A model generated the notes under the pieces. The model was not told where the DNA came from. It did not search any database and saw only the letters and a list, made by a program, of their open reading frames with translations. This document shows, one piece after another, positions 5,324-13,071 of a stretch of DNA of 13,866 nt. The first letter of the stretch is position 1; the number at the start of each line of letters is the position of its first letter. Made by a program: the position numbers and the translations under genes. This DNA comes from Spirochaetaceae bacterium. Its GTDB lineage: Bacteria; Spirochaetota; Spirochaetia; SZUA-6; Fen-1364. The stretch covers positions 1 through 13,866 of the forward strand of contig PMZS01000153.1 of the NCBI GenBank assembly GCA_003170115.1, in the 5' to 3' direction.

Positions 5324-5908
5324 GTGCTTGACCTGGTCATCCTCTCCCTCGGGCTCCTCATCCACATGTGGGCCCTCCCCTACTCATTCAAGAACCTGTT
5401 CTTCGATTCCATCATTCGCGTCATCCAGCTCGGGTACGGCATCACGATTCTTGCCGCGCTGTACCCGTCCCTGCTCCTTCCGAACGTCCGGGGACTCCTC
5501 ACGGGCGCGGGGGTCGGCATCGCCTGCATGCTCTTCCACATTCTCTGGAACCGGGGCGCTCTTCTGAAGGCCGACAAGGTGGACAAGCGATTCGTCCTCT
5601 CCCAGGTCGTACTCCTGTTCTTCCACGCCCCCTCGGAAGAGCTTTTCTACAGGGGAGTCTTCTTCACGGTGCTCGCCGCCATCTGGGGTCCCTTCACGGC
5701 GGTGGTGATCTCCACGGCGCTCTCCACGATGGTCGCGGTGGTCTCCTCACGGCGTCAGGGCCTCTGGCTCGAATCGGCGTTCGTCAGCGCCCTGGGCTGC
5801 CTCGGGTACTACTGGTCCCAAAGCATCTGGGCTCCCCTGCTCATCCGCATATTCAACGACGTGGGTTTCGTCACGCTCACGGAGCAGAGAAACATCTTCG
5901 ATTCCTGA
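5324..5908 (+). CDS. CPBP-type (CAAX protease-like) membrane protein lacking the motif 2/3 histidines
   Basis: A 194-residue, largely hydrophobic protein with about five or six helices. Motif 1 of the CPBP/Abi intramembrane metalloprotease family is intact: SEELFYRGVFF, with EExxxR at 105-110. The histidines of motif 2 (FxxxH) and motif 3 (HxxxN/B) are not present. The regions where they should fall read STALSTMVAVV (130-140) and PLLIRIFND (171-179). The protein has only two His residues (14 and 72, or 101 in FFHAP), none in register with those motifs. Peptidase activity is therefore doubtful, and a non-catalytic CPBP-fold role is more likely. The GTG start lies six bases after the stop of the Cys-rich gene, with a weak AAGG. 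A hairpin begins at its stop codon. Confidence 0.75.
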   Translation: MLDLVILSLGLLIHMWALPYSFKNLFFDSIIRVIQLGYGITILAALYPSLLLPNVRGLLTGAGVGIACMLFHILWNRGALLKADKVDKRFVLSQVVLLFFHAPSEELFYRGVFFTVLAAIWGPFTAVVISTALSTMVAVVSSRRQGLWLESAFVSALGCLGYYWSQSIWAPLLIRIFNDVGFVTLTEQRNIFDS

Positions 5909-5928
5909 CGGGGAGGTTTCCCCCCGTC
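5907..5928. terminator. Hairpin filling the gap between convergent genes
   Basis: GACGGGG (5907-5913) pairs with CCCCGTC (5922-5928) around an eight-base loop. It starts in the TGA of the CPBP-like gene and ends one base before the minus-strand stop at 5929. There is no T tract on either strand, so it may be a weak bidirectional terminator or an mRNA 3'-end stabiliser. Confidence 0.45.
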
Positions 5929-6744
5929 CTAGTGCACCATCTCCCCTGCAAACAACCACTGCGACGCGTCCTGGAGCAGCCGCGAGAGCACAACGACCTG
6001 GATGTTGGCGCTCGACTTTTCGATCGCCTTCTGGAACGAGACCGGCGTGTGCTGTGCTTTCAACGCATCACGTTTCGAGGACACCCGTGACTCCACCGAG
6101 GCGTCATTCCTGGCAAGCACGTCGAGGAGATAGATCGTCAGCAGGAGAAGGACGGGATCCGAGACCCTGTCGACAAGCACGGAGAGCTCGGTGCGCGCCG
6201 CATCGCTCTCCTTTGTCTGCAGGAGGCTGAAAGCGTGGTTCCAGCTCACCCAGTCTCTGTCCGCCAGGCGTGGACGCGAAAGCATTCCGCGGAACCACGA
6301 CTCGGCTTCTTTCGGATCTCTCGAGATCAGGTGGGGAATCCCGAATGGCAGGCTGAATCTCGGAATGATCCCCGGCTTCTTCCCTTCAAGGTACGCCTCC
6401 AGGGCGAGGATCCCCTCGGTGTTGGACGTGACGAGGTAGGTGTTCAGCAGCAGCCTGACGCGCGCGGCGGAAATCCACCCCCGTTTGAATATGCGGTCCT
6501 CCAGGAACCCGGCCACCTCTCCCCAGTTCTCCTTCTCGAGTCCGCTGAACAGCTTCCAGTTGAGGAGAAAATAGGAGTCGACGGCGCAGAGGGTCAGCAC
6601 AAAGACCACGGCGATTGGCCAGTTGCGGATCCAGAAGAGGCTGAACCAGTCACCCCCCACGATGAACAATGGCGTGAGGAAAATCACGAGGAACGCGATT
6701 CCAAGCACCACGTTGAGGAGGAGAAATATCGCTTTCATTTTCAT
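5929..6744 (-). CDS. Two-helix membrane protein with a cytoplasmic helical domain, function unknown
   Basis: A 271-residue protein. Two strong transmembrane helices lie at about 6-29 and 43-63, joined by a loop GGDWFSLFWIRNWP that would face outside. The C-terminal 200 residues are soluble, Ala/Leu/Arg-rich and probably all-helical, perhaps TPR-like (LEAYLEGKKPG, EAESWFRGML, ALKAQHTP). I do not recognise a named family; similar two-helix proteins occur in spirochaetes, from memory and untested. The start is supported by AGGGG about seven bases upstream of ATG. It is divergent from the HD-GYP gene across a 114-base gap, which may indicate shared control. Confidence 0.7.
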   Translation of the reverse strand: MKMKAIFLLLNVVLGIAFLVIFLTPLFIVGGDWFSLFWIRNWPIAVVFVLTLCAVDSYFLLNWKLFSGLEKENWGEVAGFLEDRIFKRGWISAARVRLLLNTYLVTSNTEGILALEAYLEGKKPGIIPRFSLPFGIPHLISRDPKEAESWFRGMLSRPRLADRDWVSWNHAFSLLQTKESDAARTELSVLVDRVSDPVLLLLTIYLLDVLARNDASVESRVSSKRDALKAQHTPVSFQKAIEKSSANIQVVVLSRLLQDASQWLFAGEMVH

Positions 6745-6760
6745 GGAATTCCCCTATAAT
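6732..6760 (+). promoter_or_regulatory. Candidate promoter for the HD-GYP / kinase operon
   Basis: A consensus -10 TATAAT (6755-6760) lies 17 bases after a weak -35 CTTTCA (6732-6737), giving a leader of about 90 bases before the ATG at 6859. The surrounding CCCTATAATAGGG is nearly symmetric, so the minus strand reads TATTAT. A minus-strand start there would leave almost no leader for the divergent gene and is less likely. Confidence 0.35.
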
Positions 6761-6858
6761 AGGGTTGAGATAGTAGGACAAACTGGACCTCCCGTCAAAC
6801 AGGCAACGCCGCGCCGCGGTGCCGCGCTCCGGGGGGCTGATCGGAAGGAATCGCAGGG

Positions 6859-8022
6859 ATGAATGGCATTCCGCTCTCGAGCTTGGTGCCCGGCACCTAC
6901 TTCGACGAGCCGGTGTACCTCGACGCGAGCTATATCCTCCTCACCCCCGACTCGCCGGTGACCCCCGAGCTTGTGAAGCGTCTGCAGAGATGGAAGTACA
7001 TGCAGGTTGCCACGGACGGCAAGGCCAAGGATGTGCCGGGGTATCTCTCGAGGGCGAACACCGCGAACATGGCGCCGCAGACAATTGACGAGGATATCCA
7101 GCAGAACGCGCAGGTGGAAGCCGCCCAGAAGTTCCACGCGGAGTTCACCGCGTTCACGGACGGGCTTTTCGCGAAGTACTCCCTCGAGGGGCTCCTCAAT
7201 CTCGGCCAGGTCACCGAGTGGGTCAAGAAGGCAATCCAGATCGTCCACGAGAGCCGCGATTTCCTCCTGCGATTTCTCGACGTCAGCGCCGATGCTGACC
7301 GCTACATGATCACGCACGCGGTCAATTCCACGATTCTCGCCCTTGCGATCGGGGACTACCTGAAGGCGCCGCCCCACCGGCTCATCGAGCTGGGCCAGGC
7401 GTGCCTTCTGCACGAGATCGGCATGCTGAAGCTTCCCCCGGACCTGCGCCGTACATCCAAGATACTGAGCCCGGAGGAGCGAAAGGCAATGTCGACGCAC
7501 ACGCTGCTCGGCTACCGGGTACTCAAGGGGTTCTCGGCGCCGGAGAACGTCGCCCTTGCCGCCCTGGAACACCACGAGCGCATCGACGGCTCCGGTTACC
7601 CCCGCGCCCTCAGCGCGCCGAAGATCACCGACTATGCCCTTATCATCGGGATCGTGTGCTCGTACGATGCCATGCTGTCCCGCCGGCCCTACCGTCCGGG
7701 CACCCTGGACGGGCACGCGACGATCAGGGACCTGGCGCAGAAGAACCGCAAGCAGTACGACGAGAGAATCCTGAAAGCCCTCGTGTACACGCTGTCCATC
7801 TACCCCGTCGGCACGGCGGTGCTCCTCTCGAACAACAGCCGGGGCATGGTCGTCAAGACCGATCCCACCAAGCCACGATGCCCCATCGTGCGGGTCGTGC
7901 TCGATCCCAACGGCAAGGGGCTCGTCGATCCTCCGCTCGTCCAGGTGTCCGACACGGAAGGCCTCACGATCACCGGCGTGCTCGTCGCCGACGAGGCGCA
8001 GCAGGTGAAGGATCTTTCTTGA
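6859..8022 (+). CDS. HD-GYP domain protein (cyclic-di-GMP phosphodiesterase family) with HE in place of HD
   Basis: A 387-residue soluble protein. Residues 1-110 are a non-catalytic N-terminal region found in some HD-GYP proteins (PGTYFDEPVYLDASYILL). The HD-GYP domain spans about 145-320: His153, LLHEIGMLKLP (183-193), HTLLGYRVL (214-222), HHERIDGSGYP (238-248, the GYP signature intact) and SYDAMLSRRPY (268-278). The metal-binding Asp of the HD dyad is Glu186, so activity on cyclic di-GMP is plausible but not assured. The ATG has GAAGGA nine bases upstream. Its stop overlaps the start of the next gene (TTGA), so the two are coupled. The protein would act in the cytoplasm, tuning cyclic-di-GMP-dependent behaviour such as motility. 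Confidence 0.85.
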   Translation: MNGIPLSSLVPGTYFDEPVYLDASYILLTPDSPVTPELVKRLQRWKYMQVATDGKAKDVPGYLSRANTANMAPQTIDEDIQQNAQVEAAQKFHAEFTAFTDGLFAKYSLEGLLNLGQVTEWVKKAIQIVHESRDFLLRFLDVSADADRYMITHAVNSTILALAIGDYLKAPPHRLIELGQACLLHEIGMLKLPPDLRRTSKILSPEERKAMSTHTLLGYRVLKGFSAPENVALAALEHHERIDGSGYPRALSAPKITDYALIIGIVCSYDAMLSRRPYRPGTLDGHATIRDLAQKNRKQYDERILKALVYTLSIYPVGTAVLLSNNSRGMVVKTDPTKPRCPIVRVVLDPNGKGLVDPPLVQVSDTEGLTITGVLVADEAQQVKDLS

Positions 8023-9677
8023 ACGTCCGGGTGACCTTCCCCGGCGGTCAGGTGAAAGAGTTTCCGCGAGGAACAGCCGCGGGAGACGTCGCCGCCGACC
8101 CCGCGTTCCCGGCCACCCCACTGCCCCTCGTCGCGGTCCTTGTCAACAACGAGGTGGTGCAGCTGCAGCATGGGCTGTCCGTGAACTGTGCAATCGCGCC
8201 CGTCGAGCTGGGAAGCCGCCAGGGCCTGGCCATCTACCGCAGGTCTCTGTGCTTCCTCCTCGCGATGGCCGCACCGCGGATCTTCCCGAAGCGGCGGCTC
8301 ATCGTCGGGCATTCTCTCGGGCAGGGATACTTCTACCACTTCGACGGAATGGATGGCGTTCCCCGCGACGACCTGCTGAAGATCGAAGCGGAGATGCGCG
8401 AAATCGTCGCGCGGGACCTGCCCATTCGTTCCCTGTCCCTTTCCTACCAGGAAGCGATTTCTTTCTTCCAGAAGCACAAACAGCCCGATACGCTTCTGCT
8501 CCTTCAGAATCGCAACGACCCGGCCATCACGGTCCACTCCTGTGACGGGTTCCTCGACCTCTTCCACGGCCCCCTGGTTCCGTCCACCGGACTGCTCTCC
8601 GTCTTTGTCCTGAAGGACTACCCTCCGGGGTTCCTGCTCCGCTATCCACCCGCGGAAAGCCCCCTTCGCATGGGAGAGTTCGTGCAGAACCCCGTGCTTT
8701 TCTCCATCTACCGGGAATACAAGAACTGGGGAAAAATCCTGCGCGTGGGCAGCGTGGGGAGGCTTGACGAACTGATCCGGCAGGGAGGCATTCAGGATTT
8801 CATCCTGGTGGATGAGGCCCTGCAGGACAAGAAGATCGCGGAGATCGCCGACCGAATCAATGCAATGAGGGACCAGGTGAGGGTCGTCCTGATTGCCGGC
8901 CCCTCCTCGTCGGGCAAGACGACCTTCTCGAAGAAGCTGATGATCCAGCTTCGCGTGGTGGGCCGCAACCCGGTCACGATCTCCCTGGACGACTATTACA
9001 AGCCGAACGACCGAACCCCGCGGGACGAGGAAGGGAAGCCGGACTTCGAATCTCTCGGCGCGCTGGACGTGGAGCTGCTCAACGACACCCTCGTGCGCCT
9101 CCTGCAGGCGGAGGAAGTGGAGACGCCGGTCTTCGATTTTCACGCCGGCGCGCGGAAGCCGCAGGGCAGGAAGACCCTTCTGCCCGACAGGGCCATTCTC
9201 ATTCTCGAAGGCATCCACGGGCTGAACGACGCCTTGACGCCACTTGTGCCCCGGGAAAGCAAGCACAAGATCTACGTTTCCGCGCTCACTCAACTCAACC
9301 TGGACGACCACAACAGGATCGCCACGACTGACAACCGGCTGATTCGCAGGATCGTCCGAGACAGCCAGTTCCGCGGGCACACCGCGCTGCAGACACTGAC
9401 GATGTGGCCTTCGGTGAGACACGGTGAAGACAGGAACATCTTCCCGTTCCAGAATGGAGCGGATTCAGCCTTCAATTCTGCGCTGGACTACGAACTGGCC
9501 GTCCTCAAGGTGTACGCGGATCCGCTTCTGGCATCAGTGAAGCCGGATGCCCCCGAATACCAGGAGGCGCGGACGCTGCTCTCGTTCCTGTCCAACTTCG
9601 CGCCCCTGCACCCGCGGTGGGTGCCCGCCACCTCGATCCTCAGAGAGTTCATCGGCGAGAGCGCGTTCAAGTACTAG
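8019..9677 (+). CDS. Uridine-kinase-like nucleoside kinase with TGS and ThrRS-like N-terminal domains
   Basis: A 552-residue protein. Residues 1-65 form a TGS-like domain (VRVTFPGGQVKEFPRG). Next comes a segment like the second additional domain of threonyl-tRNA synthetase, with VGHSLGQGYFYHF (His98, His107). The C-terminal half is a phosphoribulokinase/uridine kinase domain: Walker A GPSSSGKTTF (294-303), SLDDYY (322-327), DFHAGARKPQGR and LEGIHGLN. It would phosphorylate a nucleoside or related small molecule; the substrate is not evident. The start is TTG at 8019, overlapping the HD-GYP stop as TTGA, with AAGGA six bases upstream and at the natural start of the TGS strand. The frame is open much further upstream, but that part is a shadow of the HD-GYP gene. 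The same fusion is known in several anaerobic phyla. Confidence 0.88.
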   Translation: MNVRVTFPGGQVKEFPRGTAAGDVAADPAFPATPLPLVAVLVNNEVVQLQHGLSVNCAIAPVELGSRQGLAIYRRSLCFLLAMAAPRIFPKRRLIVGHSLGQGYFYHFDGMDGVPRDDLLKIEAEMREIVARDLPIRSLSLSYQEAISFFQKHKQPDTLLLLQNRNDPAITVHSCDGFLDLFHGPLVPSTGLLSVFVLKDYPPGFLLRYPPAESPLRMGEFVQNPVLFSIYREYKNWGKILRVGSVGRLDELIRQGGIQDFILVDEALQDKKIAEIADRINAMRDQVRVVLIAGPSSSGKTTFSKKLMIQLRVVGRNPVTISLDDYYKPNDRTPRDEEGKPDFESLGALDVELLNDTLVRLLQAEEVETPVFDFHAGARKPQGRKTLLPDRAILILEGIHGLNDALTPLVPRESKHKIYVSALTQLNLDDHNRIATTDNRLIRRIVRDSQFRGHTALQTLTMWPSVRHGEDRNIFPFQNGADSAFNSALDYELAVLKVYADPLLASVKPDAPEYQEARTLLSFLSNFAPLHPRWVPATSILREFIGESAFKY

Positions 9678-9681
9678 CCGG

Positions 9682-10023
9682 TCATGCGAGCCGCTTTCCG
9701 CCCGCCGTCCTTCGCAGCCGGTAATGCTGAACGTAGCCGCACGTTGGCGGCAGCCAATGGACGAACATCGCGTGCAGGATAGTCATCTTCTTGCAACCCG
9801 CACAGGTCTCGAACCTGCTCTCGTAGACGGCGCACTGCCGCGACGGGAGGTCCAGGTGCGGACACGGACGACTGAAGTTCGTCACCACGGCCCTCCCGCG
9901 GTACTCCTTCTCATAGCAGCACAGCCCGCAGCGGCGGCAGAGGGCATCCCAGCGGGCCTTCCTCTTCATGCGGGCCGCGCGCATGCGCGCCGCGGTACCC
10001 CGCGGATTTGGTGCCAAAATCAT
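9682..10023 (-). CDS. YcgN/UPF0260-like cysteine-cluster protein
   Basis: A 113-residue protein with the metal-cluster pattern of the YkgJ/YcgN families: CRRCGLCC (Cys29, 32, 35, 36), then VTNFSRPCPHL (Cys54), RQCAVYESRFETCAGC (Cys64, 74, 77) and WLPPTCGYV (Cys95). The spacing and the LPxTC-Y ending match E. coli YcgN well, though this protein is shorter because it lacks the C-terminal part. It probably binds zinc or iron; the biochemical role is unknown. The chosen ATG overlaps the stop of the membrane-protein gene as ATGA. An internal ATG 13 codons later (MRAARMK) is possible. It is the last gene of the oxidoreductase operon and ends four bases from the convergent kinase gene. Confidence 0.8.
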   Translation of the reverse strand: MILAPNPRGTAARMRAARMKRKARWDALCRRCGLCCYEKEYRGRAVVTNFSRPCPHLDLPSRQCAVYESRFETCAGCKKMTILHAMFVHWLPPTCGYVQHYRLRRTAGGKRLA

Positions 10024-10718
10024 TCTTCCCGCCTCCGACGCCCCGCGACCATCATCCACAGCGGGAAGAGCAGCCCGGCGAGCAGCAGGATGACGGGCCA
10101 GAGGATGCTCCAGCGTGCAAGCAGGATACCCAGGAGGTACAGGAAGGACCCGCTCACGATAAGCGCGCCGACAAGGAGAGTCCATTTCATTCGCTGCTTC
10201 TGCACCGAGTACAGCCAGATCACGAAGAAGGAGATGCCGAGGCAGAGGAGCGGCGCAATGGGGTGCCACCCAATGACGGGAAACCGGCTTACCATCTCCA
10301 CCCAGATGGAGAGCCCGATAAAGACGCCGCACGGGATCAGCACCCACCAATGTCCCCGCCGGAAATAGAACAGCGTGAGGAAAGTGAGCCCGAAGCCGAG
10401 CGCAAAAAGGCTGGCCGCATCCGGGCTGAAGAAGCGATTCCACCCGAAGACGAGCGTCACGATGCCGAGGGTGAGGAACGCGCCGGCGGGAATCACGAAC
10501 CACGTCAGCCATCTTCCCGCCCCGGAGAAGAACAGGAAAATGAGCCCGACCATCGTGAACAGGATCCCAAACACCCGGGGCACGACGAAGTCGCTGGCGG
10601 GAATGATCTTGAAGTTCACCAGGAGGAAGAACATCCCCGTGACGACCATTGCGATGCCGACAAAGTCGGTCCGCCAGAAAAGGACTCTGAGCCCGGGCTC
10701 CCCTCTATGCCGCTTCAT
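10020..10718 (-). CDS. Eight-helix integral membrane protein of unknown function
   Basis: A 232-residue protein with about eight hydrophobic helices (roughly 18-36, 46-65, 70-90, 99-118, 122-140, 151-171, 180-200 and 203-223) and a basic C-terminus GRRRREE. The N-terminal helix pair (GIAMVVTGMFFLLVNFKIIP) resembles the short repeated helix pairs of LiaF/DUF5668-type proteins, but I cannot place it in a family. Its ATG lies inside the last codons of the gamma-subunit gene (14-base overlap) and its stop overlaps the start of the cysteine-cluster gene, so it is a translationally coupled member of the operon. No catalytic or ligand motif is visible. Confidence 0.75.
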   Translation of the reverse strand: MKRHRGEPGLRVLFWRTDFVGIAMVVTGMFFLLVNFKIIPASDFVVPRVFGILFTMVGLIFLFFSGAGRWLTWFVIPAGAFLTLGIVTLVFGWNRFFSPDAASLFALGFGLTFLTLFYFRRGHWWVLIPCGVFIGLSIWVEMVSRFPVIGWHPIAPLLCLGISFFVIWLYSVQKQRMKWTLLVGALIVSGSFLYLLGILLARWSILWPVILLLAGLLFPLWMMVAGRRRREE

Positions 10719-11241
10719 ATCCGCCGGCGAGCGCCTTCCTGTTCACCTGGTTGAGCTCCCGATGACGCGCGGACACCGCCTCGTTCAGCACGGCGAGCAC
10801 GGCGTTCATCGACGCGACCGAGGGGCGGCGCTTGATCAGCGCGCCGAGCATCACCATGTTGGCCGAGCGGTACGAGCCGGCGGCTTCCGCGATGTCGTTC
10901 GCGCGCACCGCGAGAATCTCGATATCGGTCCTCTCCGGTGCACTATGGATGAGGGATTCGTTCCAGATCAGGAGCCCTCCAGGCTTCACGATGGGCTGGA
11001 ACTTCAGGAGCGAGGGGGTGTTCATGACGACGCAGACGTCCGGCCGCGGCACGAGCGGAGACCCGATCTCCTCGTCTGAGACGACGACGGAACAGTTGGC
11101 CGTCCCTCCCCGCATCTCAGCCCCATATGAGGGAATGTGGGAGACGTGCTTTCCCTCCCCCATGGCGGCGAGGCAGACCATCCTGCCCGCCAGGATGATG
11201 CCCTGTCCCCCGAAACCGGCAAAGAAGATGCCTACGTACAT
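10705..11241 (-). CDS. 2-oxoacid:ferredoxin oxidoreductase, gamma subunit
   Basis: A 178-residue gamma subunit: FAGFGGQGIILAGR near the N-terminus, HIPSYGAEMRGGTANC (35-50) and SANMVMLGAL in the C-terminal half are characteristic. In this enzyme family it completes the alpha-beta-gamma-delta complex that oxidatively decarboxylates a 2-oxoacid to acyl-CoA and reduces ferredoxin. The ATG at 11241 is chosen because family members begin with MxxxIFFAGFGGQG and a G-rich purine stretch precedes it. An alternative ATG at 11274 overlaps the beta-subunit stop (TAATG) and has GAGG upstream, and would add 11 residues. The membrane-protein gene starts within its 3' end. Confidence 0.9.
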   Translation of the reverse strand: MYVGIFFAGFGGQGIILAGRMVCLAAMGEGKHVSHIPSYGAEMRGGTANCSVVVSDEEIGSPLVPRPDVCVVMNTPSLLKFQPIVKPGGLLIWNESLIHSAPERTDIEILAVRANDIAEAAGSYRSANMVMLGALIKRRPSVASMNAVLAVLNEAVSARHRELNQVNRKALAGGYEAA

Positions 11242-11273
11242 CGCGTCCCCCCCGGTCACGGTACTCCGTGACA

Positions 11274-12029
11274 TTAGCGGTCCCTCAGGTTCCCCAGGGG
11301 GAAGACGGGAACCATCTCCGCCTCCATCCAGGAGACGGCCTCGCGCGGCTCCATCCCCCATCCCGTCGGACACATGGAAAGGATCTCGATGAACGAGTAC
11401 CCCTTGCCTTCCACCTGGTTGCGGAGGCCCTTCATGATTGCCCGCTTGGCCTTGAGGATCGTCTTCACCGAGCTCACGGCGCACCGTTCGATAAAGACGG
11501 GGGCCTGCAGCGTGTTCAGGAGCTCGCAGGCACGGATGGGAAACCCGACATCCGCGGGATTGCGGCCGTAGGGAGACGTCTTGGTCTTCTGAGCCTGAAG
11601 ACTCGTCGGCGCCATCTGCCCGCCGGTCATCCCGTAGATAGCATTGTTCACGAAGATCACGGTGATTTTCTCACCACGGTTTGCCGCATGAATTGTTTCC
11701 GCCGTCCCGATTGCCAGAAGGTCCCCATCTCCCTGGTAGGAGATCACCGTCGTATCGGGATGCACCCTCTTGAGGCCGGTGGCCACGGCGGGAGCCCTGC
11801 CGTGCGCCGCCTCGCAGCCGTCCACGCGCAGGTAGTTGTATGCGAGCACCGAGCAACCCACGGGGGCCACGAGGATCGTGGACTCCTGGATTCCCAGCTC
11901 GTCGATGCACTGGGCGAGGAGCTTGTGGATGATTCCATGGCCGCACCCGGGGCAGTAGTGGTTGGGCACGTCCGCCAGGGACCGGGGCCTTTCATAGACG
12001 ACCTTTTCCTGGACCGTATCAACCGGCAT
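11274..12029 (-). CDS. 2-oxoacid:ferredoxin oxidoreductase, beta (TPP-binding) subunit
   Basis: A 251-residue subunit carrying the thiamine pyrophosphate site: YCPGCGHG (25-32), then GDGDLLAIG (100-108) with NNAIYGMTGGQ (128-138), the GDG-to-NN motif that binds Mg-TPP. The segment QKTKTSPYGR after it is typical of the Vor/Kor (branched-chain 2-oxoacid or 2-oxoglutarate) group rather than pyruvate enzymes. The start MPVDTVQEK is preferred over upstream codons because it matches the family and overlaps the alpha gene by 11 bases; the upstream frame is a shadow of alpha. Active in the cytoplasm with the other three subunits. Substrate within the group is not settled by sequence. Confidence 0.92.
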   Translation of the reverse strand: MPVDTVQEKVVYERPRSLADVPNHYCPGCGHGIIHKLLAQCIDELGIQESTILVAPVGCSVLAYNYLRVDGCEAAHGRAPAVATGLKRVHPDTTVISYQGDGDLLAIGTAETIHAANRGEKITVIFVNNAIYGMTGGQMAPTSLQAQKTKTSPYGRNPADVGFPIRACELLNTLQAPVFIERCAVSSVKTILKAKRAIMKGLRNQVEGKGYSFIEILSMCPTGWGMEPREAVSWMEAEMVPVFPLGNLRDR

Positions 12030-13068
12030 GGCCTGTGATCCTTTCCACGATGGCATCCACCTGCGGCGTGGCTCCCCCAAGGGTGCCGAGAAAATCCACC
12101 GGCGCGCCACCCACCGAGAGCCGCACATCCTGCACCATCTGTCCCGCGTTCATCTCAACGACCAGCACTTTCTTCTTCCCCGCGGAGACCGCGGCCAGCT
12201 GCCCGGCAGGGAACGGCCACAGCGTGATGGGCCGGAAGAGCCCGGCCTTTACTCCCGCCTTTCGCAGCACGCTCACCGCGGACTTGCAGATCCGCGCCGA
12301 GAGCCCGAATCCGACGAGGAGATACTCCGCGTCGTCGACGCTCACTGACTCCCACAGTGTCTCACTCTTCTCGATCTGTCGGTACTTCGCCTGCAGCTTC
12401 AGGTTGAGCATCTCCAGCGCATTGTCGGGGTTCAGGCGCATGGAGGCGATGATGTGAGGGTCCCTCCCTTTCGCGCCGGAGAGTGACCATGAGCTCTTGT
12501 CGAAGCTCCTCCCGGAGGGCTTCGGCAGCGTGATGGGCTCCGACATCTGGCCGGTGAAGCCGTCCCCCAGGAGGATGACCACCATGCGGTACTCATCGGC
12601 GAGATCGAATGCCTTTCCGGTCAGGTCGGCGAGCTCCTGCACCGTGCTCGGCGCGAGCACGATGCTGTGATAGTCGCCGTGCCCGCCGCCCTTCACGGCC
12701 TGGAAGTAGTCTCCCTGAGCCCCCGCGATGTTGCCCAGCCCGGGTCCGCCGCGCATCATGTTCACCACGACGGCGGGGAGCTCGGCGCCCGCGAGGTAGG
12801 ATATTCCTTCCATCTTGAGGCTCACGCCGGGCGAGGACGAGGAGGTCATGACCCGTGCGCCTGCGGCGGCGGCGCCGTACACCATGTTGATCGCCGCCAC
12901 TTCGCTCTCCGCCTGCAGGAAGGTGCCGCCCACCTTCGGGAGCCGCGCGGCCATGTAGGCGGGCAATTCGTTCTGCGGGGTGATGGGATAGCCGAAATAG
13001 TGTCGGCAGCCGGCGATGATAGCCGATTCGCCGATTGCTTCGTTGCCCTTCATGAGAATCACACCCAT
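12019..13068 (-). CDS. vorB: 2-oxoacid:ferredoxin oxidoreductase, alpha subunit, VorB-like
   Basis: A 349-residue alpha subunit. The N-terminus MKGNEAIGESAIIAGCRHYFGYPITPQNE with the conserved YPITPQNE (27-34), followed by ESEVAAINMVYGAAAAGARVMTSSSSPG and MRGGPGLGNIAGAQGDY, is typical of the VorB group (3-methyl-2-oxobutanoate:ferredoxin oxidoreductase). Closely related 2-oxoglutarate enzymes cannot be ruled out. It supplies the substrate/CoA side of the complex. The ATG at 13068 has GGGGAG six bases upstream and lies three bases after the ferredoxin stop. An inner ATG (MKGNEA) five codons on is possible. The gene overlaps the beta subunit by 11 bases. Confidence 0.92.
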   Translation of the reverse strand: MGVILMKGNEAIGESAIIAGCRHYFGYPITPQNELPAYMAARLPKVGGTFLQAESEVAAINMVYGAAAAGARVMTSSSSPGVSLKMEGISYLAGAELPAVVVNMMRGGPGLGNIAGAQGDYFQAVKGGGHGDYHSIVLAPSTVQELADLTGKAFDLADEYRMVVILLGDGFTGQMSEPITLPKPSGRSFDKSSWSLSGAKGRDPHIIASMRLNPDNALEMLNLKLQAKYRQIEKSETLWESVSVDDAEYLLVGFGLSARICKSAVSVLRKAGVKAGLFRPITLWPFPAGQLAAVSAGKKKVLVVEMNAGQMVQDVRLSVGGAPVDFLGTLGGATPQVDAIVERITGHAG

Positions 13069-13071
13069 GCG

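Noticed and set aside
7401..8018. Open frame of about 206 codons running into the kinase from upstream on the plus strand
   Set aside because: It overlaps the HD-GYP coding sequence in another frame, is rich in Arg/Pro/Gly as GC-rich shadows are, and the kinase has its own TTG start with a good ribosome-binding site.
6754..9422. Long minus-strand open frames (about 455 and 540 codons) opposite the HD-GYP and kinase genes
   Set aside because: Antisense shadows of GC-rich codons, His/Arg/Asp-Val rich without recognisable domains, while the plus strand holds clear families.
10008..10754. Plus-strand open frame rich in Glu, Asp and Pro opposite the membrane-protein gene
   Set aside because: Highly charged composition is what the reverse of a hydrophobic membrane gene produces; no ribosome-binding site or homology.
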